Assembly (NCBI GenBank): GCA_937775205.1
Contig: CALKBX010000002.1
Location: 62,001-126,000, forward strand
Length of the DNA: 64,000 nt
DNA from: an uncultured Verrucomicrobiae bacterium
Lineage (GTDB): Bacteria > Verrucomicrobiota > Verrucomicrobiia > Limisphaerales > UBA1100
Direction: 5' to 3'
Below the pieces are notes generated by a model. The model saw nothing but the letters and a program-made list of their open reading frames with translations. It was not told where the DNA came from and did no database searches. Both the position numbers and the translations under genes were made by a program. Below, piece after piece: positions 8,681 to 16,744 of the stretch (position 1 is its first letter; the number at the start of each line of letters is the position of its first letter).

Positions 8681-9645
8681 GCGGCTTGGGTGAGGAGAAA
8701 CTGCGCATCCACGCCGCGCGCGGCGGTGGTTTCCGCAATGGCGGGCACGAGCGCGAATTGGCCGGGGCCGAGCGCCAGTGTTTCGCCTGCGCCATTGAGC
8801 GTGAGGCGGCCATCGGTCACCGCCACCAATCGCACGCCTTCGCCGGGCAACACGATGGCGGCATCAGTTTCCATTCGGATGTGATCCAGCCGAAACGCCT
8901 CCGGCGCTAACGCGATGAGGCGGGTGGCGTGGCCATTGGCGGATTGGTATTCGCGCGCGTGGAGGCGCGGTTTGACCTCATCAAAATCAATGCACTGCAG
9001 CGCCTCGGCGAGGTGCAGCTCGCGCGGTTGCCCGTCGAGGCCGGGGCGGTTCCAGTCGTACACGCGGTAGGTGGTGTCGGAGTTTTGCTGGATTTCAAAA
9101 ACCACCGTGCCCGCGCCGAGCGCGTGCAGTCTCCCGCTGGGCAGGAACAGCGCGTCGCCCGCGGTCACGGGCAGTTCGTTGAGGCCCAGTGGAAAATCGA
9201 CGGTGCCGATCAAAGCTTCAAATTTTTCGCGCGAAACGCCAGGGCGCAAGCCGGCGATGAGGCGGGCATCGGCTTCGGCGTGGCTTACGAACCACGCTTC
9301 GGTTTTGGGTTCGCCGTCGAGCTGCTCGGCCACGGCGGCGGGTGGATGCACTTGCACGGAGAGATCGGATTGGGCATCGAGTATTTTGGCGAGCCATGGG
9401 AATCGGCCATTGTGGGGGAGCTCGCCGAGCAATGCGTCGGTATGATTTTGCATCAGCCAGCGGAGGTCATGCCCCGCGAGCGGGCCGTTGGCGATTACGC
9501 TGGCCGTGCCGGGGCGGTCGGCGATTTCCCACGATTCGCCGATGGATTGGCCCGGCGGCAGGGATTTGTCGAACAGCGTTTCCAGTCTGCGCCCGCCCCA
9601 GACGCGTTCCTGAAAGATGGGCTCGAAGGTGAGCGGATAGAGCAT
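8677..9645 (-). CDS. manA: Mannose-6-phosphate isomerase, class I
   Basis: A 322-residue cupin-type isomerase of the short bacterial type. LTFEPIFQERVWGGRRLETLF is the usual start, DLSVQVHPP near residue 95 and TEAWFV near 116 carry the zinc and active-site residues, and LFLPSGRLHALGAGTVVFEIQQNSD near 165 is the second metal-binding strand. It interconverts mannose-6-phosphate and fructose-6-phosphate, feeding GDP-mannose and surface polysaccharides. It begins three bases after accA and overlaps the YvlD-like gene by four bases. Confidence 0.93.
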   Translation of the reverse strand: MLYPLTFEPIFQERVWGGRRLETLFDKSLPPGQSIGESWEIADRPGTASVIANGPLAGHDLRWLMQNHTDALLGELPHNGRFPWLAKILDAQSDLSVQVHPPAAVAEQLDGEPKTEAWFVSHAEADARLIAGLRPGVSREKFEALIGTVDFPLGLNELPVTAGDALFLPSGRLHALGAGTVVFEIQQNSDTTYRVYDWNRPGLDGQPRELHLAEALQCIDFDEVKPRLHAREYQSANGHATRLIALAPEAFRLDHIRMETDAAIVLPGEGVRLVAVTDGRLTLNGAGETLALGPGQFALVPAIAETTAARGVDAQFLLTQAA

Positions 9646-9648
9646 CGC

Positions 9649-10611
9649 TCAGCCTTCGATGAACTTTCCGAAGCGGCGATATTTGGCGTAGCGCTGCTTC
9701 AGTCGCGTCTCGGGATCAATTTTTTGCAGCGCCTCAAGGTTGGTGATGAGCACCTCGCGAAGGGTATCGGCCATCACCTCGAAATCATTGTGGGCGCCGC
9801 CGAAGGGTTCGGGCACCACTTCATCCACCAGCTCCAGCTCGAGCAAATCGCGCGCGGTAATCTTGAGCGCCTCGGCGGCTTGTGGCGCGGCGGCGCGGTC
9901 TTTCCACAAAATCGCCGCGCAGCCCTCGGGGCTGATGACCGAATAATACGCATTCTCTAAAATCAAAGTGCGGTCGCTCACGCCAATACCGAGCGCGCCG
10001 CCGCTGCCGCCTTCGCCGATGACCACGGCAATCATCGGCACCTTGAACAGCGCCATCTCGCGCAGGTTAATGGCGATGGCTTTGGCGATGTGGCGCTCTT
10101 CGGCGGCCACGCCGGGGTACGCGCCGGCGGTGTCAATTAGCGCGATGATCGGCAGCCCAAAACGGTTAGCCATGCCCATCAGCCGCAGCGCTTTGCGGTA
10201 GCCCTCGGGATGGGCGCAGCCAAAATTGCGTTTGATGTTCTCCTTGGTGTCGCGGCCCTTTTGCGTGCCGACGACCATCACGCGCTGTTCGCCGAGCTTG
10301 GCAAAGCCGGCCACGATGGCGTGGTCGTCCTGAAACAAGCGGTCGCCGTGCAGTTCGGAAAAGCTATTGAACGTGCGTTCAATGTAATCGAGCGAATAGG
10401 GCCGCTTCGGGTGACGCGCGAGCTGGACGCGCTGCCACGCGGTGAGGTTGGCGTAGAGCTCCTTTTTTTTGGCCGCAATTTTATCCTCAAGTTGACGGAT
10501 TTCCTGATCGATATCCATGCCGAGATTGGTTTCCTCGGGATGATCGCGCAGGCCTTCCAACTTTTGTTGGAGGTCGATGTACGGTTTCTCGAAATCGAGC
10601 AGGTGCTTCAT
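9649..10611 (-). CDS. accA: Acetyl-CoA carboxylase carboxyltransferase subunit alpha
   Basis: A 320-residue AccA. It has the family opening LDFEKPYIDLQQKLEGL, the RPYSLDYIERTFNSFSELHGDR segment near 70-92, GCAHPEGYRKALRLMGMA, the oxyanion-hole region IDTAGAYPGVAAEERH near 160, and VIGEGGSGGALGIG near 200. Together with AccD (not in this window) it transfers the carboxyl group from carboxybiotin to acetyl-CoA, making malonyl-CoA for fatty acid synthesis. It is embedded in an envelope-related run (lptF/G, FHA, manA). Confidence 0.97.
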   Translation of the reverse strand: MKHLLDFEKPYIDLQQKLEGLRDHPEETNLGMDIDQEIRQLEDKIAAKKKELYANLTAWQRVQLARHPKRPYSLDYIERTFNSFSELHGDRLFQDDHAIVAGFAKLGEQRVMVVGTQKGRDTKENIKRNFGCAHPEGYRKALRLMGMANRFGLPIIALIDTAGAYPGVAAEERHIAKAIAINLREMALFKVPMIAVVIGEGGSGGALGIGVSDRTLILENAYYSVISPEGCAAILWKDRAAAPQAAEALKITARDLLELELVDEVVPEPFGGAHNDFEVMADTLREVLITNLEALQKIDPETRLKQRYAKYRRFGKFIEG

Positions 10612-10665
10612 TCGGCAGAAAGGTTAACGGGAAGGCGCGCAATTCGCAAGACTGCAAGACGCTGC

Positions 10666-11085
10666 TTACCAGAGCCACAAAAGCAGGCAAACCTGCACCG
10701 CGGTGACCGCCGCCAGCAGCGCCCACACCGCGGCTTCGCGCGTGGAAAGTCGCTGCTGCTGCACGGTGCCGAGCCAAAATTGCAGCTTCACCGAGCCGAG
10801 CGCGAGCACGTCGCCATTGGCCAGTGGTTGGAATTCGGTCATCGGTTCGCCATTCACCATCACGCTCGCATCGGACAGGCGCATCAACTGAAAGCGATTT
10901 TCGTCATCCAACTTAATCGCCACGTGATGTTCCCACACGCCCTCCTCCTCAATGCGCAGCGCGCAATCGCTGCCGCGGCCGAGGCGCACAGGAAATTCAT
11001 TGGGCCAAATATAATGCCGATGCGGTTGGCCGGTGAGGAATTGCAACTGCGCGAGGCAGGGCGGGCTGGTCTCGGGAGTTTGCAT
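10666..11085 (-). CDS. FHA-domain protein with C-terminal membrane anchor
   Basis: The start is taken at the ATG at 11085 (MQTPETSPPCLAQL), two bases after the LptF/G stop; an upstream extension would run back into that gene. The 139-residue product has an FHA domain at about 20-110 (FPVRLGRGSDCALRIEEEGVWEHHVAIKL, VMVNGEPMTEFQPLANGDVLALG), expected to bind phosphothreonine peptides. One transmembrane segment (AAVWALLAAVTAVQVCLLLW) ends the protein. The domain order is FHA in the cytosol followed by a C-tail anchor. No kinase is seen nearby; the partner is unknown. Confidence 0.85.
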   Translation of the reverse strand: MQTPETSPPCLAQLQFLTGQPHRHYIWPNEFPVRLGRGSDCALRIEEEGVWEHHVAIKLDDENRFQLMRLSDASVMVNGEPMTEFQPLANGDVLALGSVKLQFWLGTVQQQRLSTREAAVWALLAAVTAVQVCLLLWLW

Positions 11086-11087
11086 TT

Positions 11088-12512
11088 TTAGGTGCCGCGG
11101 TTGGCGCGCGCCAGCATCCAAATGCCGGCGGCTTGGAAAAGGAACACGGGAATCCACACGATGAGGTGCGGGTAATATTGCGGTTTATTGGCAAGCGCCT
11201 GCCCGAGGATGATGAAGCTGTAATAAATCAAAATTAAAATCAGCGCCATCGCGATGCCGGTGGTGGTCTCGCGCCGATGCGCGCGGATGCCCAGCGGAAT
11301 GCTCACTAGCGTGAAGCCGATGGCGGCGAAGGAAAAGGAAATCTGCCGGTGCAGTTGCACCTTCAGCGGCGTGCGATCCAGCTCGAGGCGGTCGCCCGGA
11401 TGCAGCGCGCCCTCGGTGATTTCGGCAACGAGATGGGCCGGTGTTTTTTCGTGGGTGATGCGCGCGCGGCCGACGGGGTTGCCGTGGCGTGTCACTCGAT
11501 ATTCGGTGTCCGGCGCGGGCGCATCGATAGTGGCGTAATGGACGAGCACCACCGAGCCGTTTTGGTCCACATTGGTAATCTCGCCGTGGCGATCCATTTC
11601 GCGCCGCAATTGGCTGAAGGTGAGGTAGCTGAGCTTGGGCTTGAAGGTTTGCTTCGTCATTTCCGCCAGCGTGATGGGCAGCACAATTTCCCCGCCAGCC
11701 ATCGGCATCCATTCGGGCGAATCTGGAAAGAGATTGGGTTCCTCCTCCGGCTCGGGCGAGGCATTGGTGATGGCCGTGTTGTTGGTCGTTGAGGGCTTGG
11801 GTTCCTCGGCTTGATCCTCACCGCCAAATACGGTTTCCAGTTTGTCTGCGCGCACATTGACTTGGGCTTCGAAAAGGCGAAAGAGATATTGTTTGTTCGC
11901 CGAATCATAGCTCACCTCGCCGCGCGCGGCGCGGGTGCGTTGGATGAGTTCGCCGTCCTCAATGCGGTTGAGCAGAATCTGCTTCATTTTCCAATGCTGC
12001 TCATCCGCGCCCTGCTCCAACTCGCCAATATAAATCACGTAGCCGGGCACCTCGGTGACAAAGGTATTGGCCGAAAGCAGCTTGGCGGGATTAGAAATTG
12101 CCAAGTCATAAACCAATTCCTTGTAAGCCGTGCGGCAACGCGGCGCAATGGAAAGATTGATCCACGCGCTCAACCCGCTAAACACCACTGCCAGCAACAA
12201 CACCGGCGCCACGAGGCTTACCAAACTGATCCCGCCCGCCCGCGCCGCGGTGAGTTCCTGATCCGCGCTAAACCGCCCGAACACCAGCAACATCGCCGTC
12301 AACAATCCCATCGGTAGCGAAAACGAAATCACGAAAGGGATCAACAGCACAAACGCCTTGCCCACGCCCATCAGCGAAGCCTGCCCGCGCACCACCAGCG
12401 CCAGCACCTCTTTCATTGCGTTGCCCATCAGCAGCACCGCCGTGAACACCCCCACCGTCAGCACTAGCGTAGCCAGCACCTCTCGCAGCAAATACCGATG
12501 CAGTGTTCTCAT
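11088..12512 (-). CDS. LptF/LptG family lipopolysaccharide export permease
   Basis: A 474-residue permease of the YjgP/YjgQ family. The start at the ATG at 12512 (MRTLHRYLLREVLATLVLT) matches the family N-terminus; a GTG at 12581 would add a basic 23-residue extension and is the alternative. Three membrane segments come first (including LLIPFVISFSLPMGLLTAML), then a large periplasmic beta-jellyroll of about 270 residues with an acidic insert PEPEEEPNLFPDSPEW, then three more segments (FAAIGFTLVSIPLGIRAHRRE, GIAMALILILIYYSFII). With LptB and its partner subunit it extracts LPS from the inner membrane. Whether it is LptF or LptG cannot be decided. Confidence 0.92.
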   Translation of the reverse strand: MRTLHRYLLREVLATLVLTVGVFTAVLLMGNAMKEVLALVVRGQASLMGVGKAFVLLIPFVISFSLPMGLLTAMLLVFGRFSADQELTAARAGGISLVSLVAPVLLLAVVFSGLSAWINLSIAPRCRTAYKELVYDLAISNPAKLLSANTFVTEVPGYVIYIGELEQGADEQHWKMKQILLNRIEDGELIQRTRAARGEVSYDSANKQYLFRLFEAQVNVRADKLETVFGGEDQAEEPKPSTTNNTAITNASPEPEEEPNLFPDSPEWMPMAGGEIVLPITLAEMTKQTFKPKLSYLTFSQLRREMDRHGEITNVDQNGSVVLVHYATIDAPAPDTEYRVTRHGNPVGRARITHEKTPAHLVAEITEGALHPGDRLELDRTPLKVQLHRQISFSFAAIGFTLVSIPLGIRAHRRETTTGIAMALILILIYYSFIILGQALANKPQYYPHLIVWIPVFLFQAAGIWMLARANRGT

Positions 12513-12605
12513 TGCGAACTTGCGAAACAACTTTCGAAACCCATCCCGCCGCAATTTACGCCAAGCACGCGCCAGTGTCACGAGGGGAAAACTAGAGTGA
12601 AAAAA

Positions 12606-12681
<76 letters not shown>

Positions 12682-12816
12682 AAAGGCCGCCGCACCACTT
12701 CAGTGCCAACGGGCCGGTCACTATGCCCAAAACAATCCGACGGGCAAGCCATTTTCATCTCGGCCAGCCTTGCCTACCGCCCGCGTAAGCCCTAGAATCC
12801 CGCTCGCGAAAACGCT

Positions 12817-13023
12817 ATGCCCACATACATTTACCAAACGCTTCCCAAGAAAAAAGGCCAGAAACCCAAGCGCTTTGAGGTGGTGCAAAAAATGAAAGAC
12901 AAGCCCCTCACCAAGCATCCCAAGACTGGCGAGCCCGTCGAGCGCGTGATCACCGGCGGCTGTGGCGTCGTTTTCCACGGCCCCAGCATCATGAGTATGA
13001 ACGTGCCCAAAGGAAAACGCTGA
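12817..13023 (+). CDS. FmdB-like small protein with lost zinc ribbon
   Basis: A 68-residue protein that opens MPTYIYQTLPKK and continues with KRFEVVQKMKDKPLTKHP and VERVITGGCGVVFHG, matching the layout of the FmdB/CxxC_CxxC_SSSS small zinc-ribbon family. In that family the first strand is followed by CxxCG and a second CxxC; here both pairs are absent and only one Cys remains. The fold may be kept without metal. FmdB proteins are annotated as putative regulators with no firm role. It is a single gene, with tRNA-Phe upstream on the other strand. Confidence 0.7.
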   Translation: MPTYIYQTLPKKKGQKPKRFEVVQKMKDKPLTKHPKTGEPVERVITGGCGVVFHGPSIMSMNVPKGKR

Positions 13024-13033
13024 GGCATCTAGT

Positions 13034-13096
13034 GTAGCCCGGGCCGGTGGCCCGAGGATAAAGCAGAGCGTAGAGAAACCACCCGGGCCATCTTAA
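13034..13096. repeat. GC-rich palindromic repeat (GTAGCCCGG type)
   Basis: GTAGCCCGGGCCGGTGGCCCG begins at 13034 and is related to the GTAGCCCGGACCGGTAGCC copy at 50848. A further CCCGGGCC lies near 13082-13089 and could pair with the first part. It fills part of the 190-base gap between the FmdB-like gene and the DUF1501 gene, where no gene is seen. Confidence 0.45.
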
Positions 13097-13216
13097 TGCA
13101 TGCGCGCTTCACCTCGAGCTATCGACGGAGGCGCACACAGTCGTTTTCATCAAACCCTGAAACGAACGGGGCTTGATAGCCAACTCGCTTAAAGTTAGAA
13201 TGCGTCCGCGCTGAAA

Positions 13217-14647
13217 ATGATGCTGCATCCACACGACATCCAGATGTCCCGCCGCGACGCACTGCGCGCCGCCGGTTGCGGCTTTGGCTCACTCGCGCTG
13301 GGGGCACTGGCGCATCGGTCGGCGGCTTCGGATAATCCGCTCGCGGCGAAGCTCGTGCATCATTCGCCCAAGGCCAAGCGCGTGATTTTCATTTTCATGG
13401 CTGGCGGCGTGAGCCACGTGGATTCGTTTGACTACAAACAAAAGCTCTTCGATGATGATGGCAAAATGGTGCGCTTCGATGACGCCCGCACGCTGGCCAA
13501 GACGCGTAAGATTGTGGAGCACGCCGTCAAGAAACCACTCTGGAAATTCAAAAATTACGGCCAATGCGGCCAGCCGGTGAGTGAACTTTTCCCGCACATG
13601 GCCAAGCACGTGGACGATCTTTGCGTTCTCAAAGGCATGCACACCGAGGGCGTGGCCCACGGGCCGAGCACGCTGTTCATGCACTCGGGCACGATTAATT
13701 TGATTCGCCCGAGCATGGGCGCGTGGGTGAATTACGGGCTCGGCACGGAGAACGAAAACCTGCCCGGCTTCATCAGCATCGGCCCCTCGATGGGCAACGG
13801 CGGCCCGCGCAATTTCAGCAATGCCTTTTTGCCCGCCGCATATCAAGGCACGCCCATCGGTCGCGCGGGCATTCCGGCGAAAGTTTCCACCATCAAAAAC
13901 ATCACCGCGCCGGGCATTGATCCCAAGGAGCAGCAAAAACAATTCGAACTGCTCCGCGCCATCAACACCGAGCAAGCCAAACGCCGCCCCGGCGATGACG
14001 AACTCGACGCCGTCATCGGCTCCTTCGAACTCGCCTGGCGAATGCAAAACAACGCGCCCGACATTCTCGATTTGTCCCAAGAAAATCCCAAGACACTCGC
14101 GATGTACGGCATCGACCAAAAGCCGACCGACAACTTTGGCCGATATTGTTTAATGGCCCGCCGCCTCAGCGAAGCCGGCGTGCGGTACGTCCAAGTCAAT
14201 TACACCGACAACTCCAACAACCCCGCGTGGGATCAGCACTCCGACATGCCCAAGCACATGGAGCACGCCCGCGCCAGCGATCAACCGGTGGCGGCGTTGC
14301 TGACCGACTTAAAACAGCGCGGCTTGCTCGATGACACCATCGTGTGGTGGGGCAGCGAATTCGGCCGCACGCCTTACGCGCAAAACAAGGGCACCGGACG
14401 CGATCACAATCCCGATGGCTTCACCGTATGGCTCGCCGGCGGCGGCATCAAACCCGGCATCGCCCACGGCAACACCGACGAATACGGCCACCACGCCGTC
14501 GAAGGCAAAGTGCACATGCACGACCTCCACGCCACCATCCTCCACCAACTGGGCATGGATCACGAGAAACTCACCTACCGCTACGACGGCCGCGATTTTC
14601 GCCTCACCGATGTGCATGGGCGGGTGGTGAAGGAAATTATTGCGTGA
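13217..14647 (+). CDS. DUF1501 family protein, Tat-exported
   Basis: A 476-residue DUF1501 protein, related to alkaline-phosphatase-like folds. The N-terminus holds a twin-arginine signal (MSRRDALRAAGCGFGSLALG). Family motifs are IFIFMAGGVSHVDSFDYK near 55, VRYVQVNYTDNSNNPAWDQHSD near 325, VWWGSEFGRTPYAQ near 380 and GRDHNPDGFTVWLAGGG near 398, ending with LTYRYDGRDFRLTDVHG. DUF1501 genes usually follow a DUF1549/DUF1553 gene; this one stands alone with no such partner upstream. The function in PVC bacteria is not established; a role with exported cytochrome-like proteins is commonly proposed. Confidence 0.9.
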   Translation: MMLHPHDIQMSRRDALRAAGCGFGSLALGALAHRSAASDNPLAAKLVHHSPKAKRVIFIFMAGGVSHVDSFDYKQKLFDDDGKMVRFDDARTLAKTRKIVEHAVKKPLWKFKNYGQCGQPVSELFPHMAKHVDDLCVLKGMHTEGVAHGPSTLFMHSGTINLIRPSMGAWVNYGLGTENENLPGFISIGPSMGNGGPRNFSNAFLPAAYQGTPIGRAGIPAKVSTIKNITAPGIDPKEQQKQFELLRAINTEQAKRRPGDDELDAVIGSFELAWRMQNNAPDILDLSQENPKTLAMYGIDQKPTDNFGRYCLMARRLSEAGVRYVQVNYTDNSNNPAWDQHSDMPKHMEHARASDQPVAALLTDLKQRGLLDDTIVWWGSEFGRTPYAQNKGTGRDHNPDGFTVWLAGGGIKPGIAHGNTDEYGHHAVEGKVHMHDLHATILHQLGMDHEKLTYRYDGRDFRLTDVHGRVVKEIIA

Positions 14648-14664
14648 GGGGGCAACCTGCCCCC
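14648..14664. terminator. Hairpin directly after DUF1501 stop
   Basis: GGGGGCA-ACC-TGCCCCC forms a perfect 7-bp stem with a 3-base loop beginning at the base after the TGA stop. There is no U-run, so it may act as an mRNA-stabilising hairpin rather than an intrinsic terminator. The 3-base loop resembles those of the paired-hairpin repeats elsewhere in the window. Confidence 0.45.
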
Positions 14665-14763
14665 ACCTCATCCCATCAACACACTAGGAAGAAGTAATAT
14701 AAAATTCGCTTCTCTCGCCTTGCCAAACACTACTTATCTGCTACTCTTTTTGGCGACCCCATC

Positions 14764-15816
14764 ATGAAAAAAACACTACTGACTCTCGGAATAATTTTAA
14801 GTCTAAACGCAACCGCAGCCAACGGTTTGTGGACGGATGCCAAGGACAAGACGTTGCCCATCGATTTTCAAATCCAGGGTGAGTATCTCGGGGAACTTTC
14901 CTGTGGATGCGATTTTGGTGCGCAGGTGATCGCGCTGGGAAATGGCGAATTTCAGGCCGTGCTGTATCCGCTGGGACTGCCCGGCGCGGATTGGGAACGG
15001 GGTGACGAACGCTCTGTCCTCACCGGCAAACTGGATGGCAAAAAGGCGGTGTTTGCCTCGGCTACTGGTAAGCGACGTTATCTTGGAGGCAAAGCCAGTG
15101 AGTTCAGTGCTACCAACCAATTCCCCCCCAAGGGCCAAAAAGAAGGAAGTTCGGCGACCATTGAAAATGGCAAGATGACCGGCAAGCACGGTAAAAAAAC
15201 ATTTGAACTGAAACGCATCATCCGCAAGAGTCCGACGATGGGCGCTGCGCCACCCAAGGGCGCGATCACACTCTTCGACGGCACGGGGAAAGGCGAATGG
15301 CAAGGTGGCCGATTGGATGAAAAAACCAACCTGCTCAATACCGATGGGCGCGACATCAAGACCAAGCGTAATTTCCAAAATTACACCATGCATATAGAGT
15401 TCATGCTGCCCTTCAAGCCCGCTGCGCGCGGACAGGGACGCGGCAACAGCGGCTTCTATCAAGTGGATCATTACGAGGTGCAGATCCTCGATTCATTTGG
15501 ACTTGAGGGCAAAAACAACGAGTGCGGCGGCGTTTACACCAAAGCCGACCCAATCGTGAACATGTGCCTGCCACCACTCCAATGGCAGACTTACGACGTG
15601 GAGTTTTCCAACGCGGTGATTAAGGACGGCAAAAAAATCAAGAACGCTCGCATGACACTCAAGCATAACGGCGTGGTGATCCACAAAGACCTGAATATCA
15701 ACGGCAAAACCGGCGGCGCGCGCCGAGGGGCCGAGGGCACCCCCGGCCCCATCAAGCTGCAAGGGCACGGCAACCCCCTCCAGTTCCGCAACGCATGGAT
15801 TGTGGAACAAAAGTAA
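14764..15816 (+). CDS. Secreted DUF1080 (3-keto-disaccharide hydrolase-like) protein
   Basis: A 350-residue secreted protein with signal peptide MKKTLLTLGIILSLNATAA. Residues about 165-348 form the DUF1080 domain, a concanavalin-like sandwich: ITLFDGTGKGEWQGG, NYTMHIEFMLPFKPAARGQG, RGNSGFYQVDHYEVQILDSFG and the closing GHGNPLQFRNAWIVE. The N-terminal 150 residues (PIDFQIQGEYLGELSCGCDFGAQ) are a second region often seen before DUF1080. Some family members hydrolyse 3-keto-glycosides; activity here is not proven. The gene is followed six bases later by a lipoprotein gene, suggesting cotranscription. Confidence 0.85.
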   Translation: MKKTLLTLGIILSLNATAANGLWTDAKDKTLPIDFQIQGEYLGELSCGCDFGAQVIALGNGEFQAVLYPLGLPGADWERGDERSVLTGKLDGKKAVFASATGKRRYLGGKASEFSATNQFPPKGQKEGSSATIENGKMTGKHGKKTFELKRIIRKSPTMGAAPPKGAITLFDGTGKGEWQGGRLDEKTNLLNTDGRDIKTKRNFQNYTMHIEFMLPFKPAARGQGRGNSGFYQVDHYEVQILDSFGLEGKNNECGGVYTKADPIVNMCLPPLQWQTYDVEFSNAVIKDGKKIKNARMTLKHNGVVIHKDLNINGKTGGARRGAEGTPGPIKLQGHGNPLQFRNAWIVEQK

Positions 15817-15821
15817 CCAGC

Positions 15822-16430
15822 ATGAAATTCCACCAGTTCTGCTCGGCTGGGCTTGGCATGGTCATGGTTTTCCTTTTCAATGGCTGCGTGGGTTTTCAGG
15901 GATTCATAAAAAAAACTGGGCCGGAGTATGAGGCCGAGGTGCGATCATGGCAGCGGGTGATCGAAACGCGTGGCGGTAACGGAATGTGGCTCGTCAACCG
16001 TGGCTACCGAAATGGCGATGATATCGTAGCGATTGCGACCTTCAGTTCACTTTCGCACGTGGGGATTTTGGATGCGGATCGCGGCGTGGTTATCGAGTCG
16101 TTGTGGAATGGCAACGTGACCAATAGCCTCGCGAATTTCGTGAACATGTCGCACCGCGTTGTGCTGGTACAACCGGAGGGTTGGACGTCTGAAACCGGTC
16201 GCGAAGCACTCGCCAAGGCGCGTGGAGAGCTGGGGAAAAAATATGACTTCAGCGGGCTGATCGGTTTGCCTAGCTCCAACCGATGGTACTGCAGTGAACT
16301 AGCCTCATGGTGTTGGGGTCGCGAAGCGAATCAATTTGGCCCTTGGAATGTCATTCATCCACGCCGTTTAACGAAGATGGGAAAAGTACTTTTTGATTCC
16401 GGCCCACGCGACGGGAAGATTGATGAGTGA
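15822..16430 (+). CDS. YiiX/YebB-like NlpC/P60-type lipoprotein hydrolase
   Basis: The start is taken at 15822 (MKFHQFCSAGL), five bases after the DUF1080 stop. A lipobox-like FLFNGC near residue 20 suggests a lipoprotein. The rest matches permuted papain-like YiiX enzymes: GDDIVAIATFSSLSHVGIL near 65 carries the catalytic His, and SNRWYCSELASWCWG near 165 carries the catalytic Cys. Such enzymes are thought to be amidases or acyl hydrolases acting on cell wall or lipid substrates. No upstream promoter is obvious, so it probably shares the DUF1080 transcript. Confidence 0.75.
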   Translation: MKFHQFCSAGLGMVMVFLFNGCVGFQGFIKKTGPEYEAEVRSWQRVIETRGGNGMWLVNRGYRNGDDIVAIATFSSLSHVGILDADRGVVIESLWNGNVTNSLANFVNMSHRVVLVQPEGWTSETGREALAKARGELGKKYDFSGLIGLPSSNRWYCSELASWCWGREANQFGPWNVIHPRRLTKMGKVLFDSGPRDGKIDE

Positions 16431-16439
16431 AGTACATCG

Positions 16440-16652
16440 CTAACTGTAATGTGGCGGTTTGGTGATGTTGTCTTTTGCCGCTTTCATATCTTCCGCTGCC
16501 ATTCGGTCAGTAAGTTGATCCATTTGCAGCGTAAGCCGCCGGATGGATTTGGCCTGTTCGACCATGGTTTCGTTCAGCGATTCCGTCAATTGATCCACAT
16601 GTGCCAGTGCTGATTCAATGTTCACCAACCGTTCTTCGTTCCCGTTGCTCAT
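16440..16652 (-). CDS. slyX: SlyX family coiled-coil protein
   Basis: A 70-residue protein. ERLVNIESALAHVDQLTESLNETMVEQ and IRRLTLQMDQLTDRM form the coiled coil typical of SlyX, and the sequence ends in PPHYS, matching the conserved PPHY tail of SlyX. SlyX was first named in a prolyl isomerase (slyD) context but its function is unknown. It lies convergent with the YiiX-like lipoprotein gene, with about ten bases between the stops. Confidence 0.8.
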   Translation of the reverse strand: MSNGNEERLVNIESALAHVDQLTESLNETMVEQAKSIRRLTLQMDQLTDRMAAEDMKAAKDNITKPPHYS

Positions 16653-16744
16653 GCGTTCAAACTGCCTTTATCCAGCCTGACAGTCGAAAGAAATTTCAAT
16701 TTTCCTTGAACATTGAGATTTGATTCTTAAAACTCATCCCACAT

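Noticed and set aside
13217-14647. Operon partner DUF1549/DUF1553 gene upstream of this DUF1501 gene
   Set aside because: The preceding 190 bases hold only a repeat, and the gene before is the FmdB-like one.
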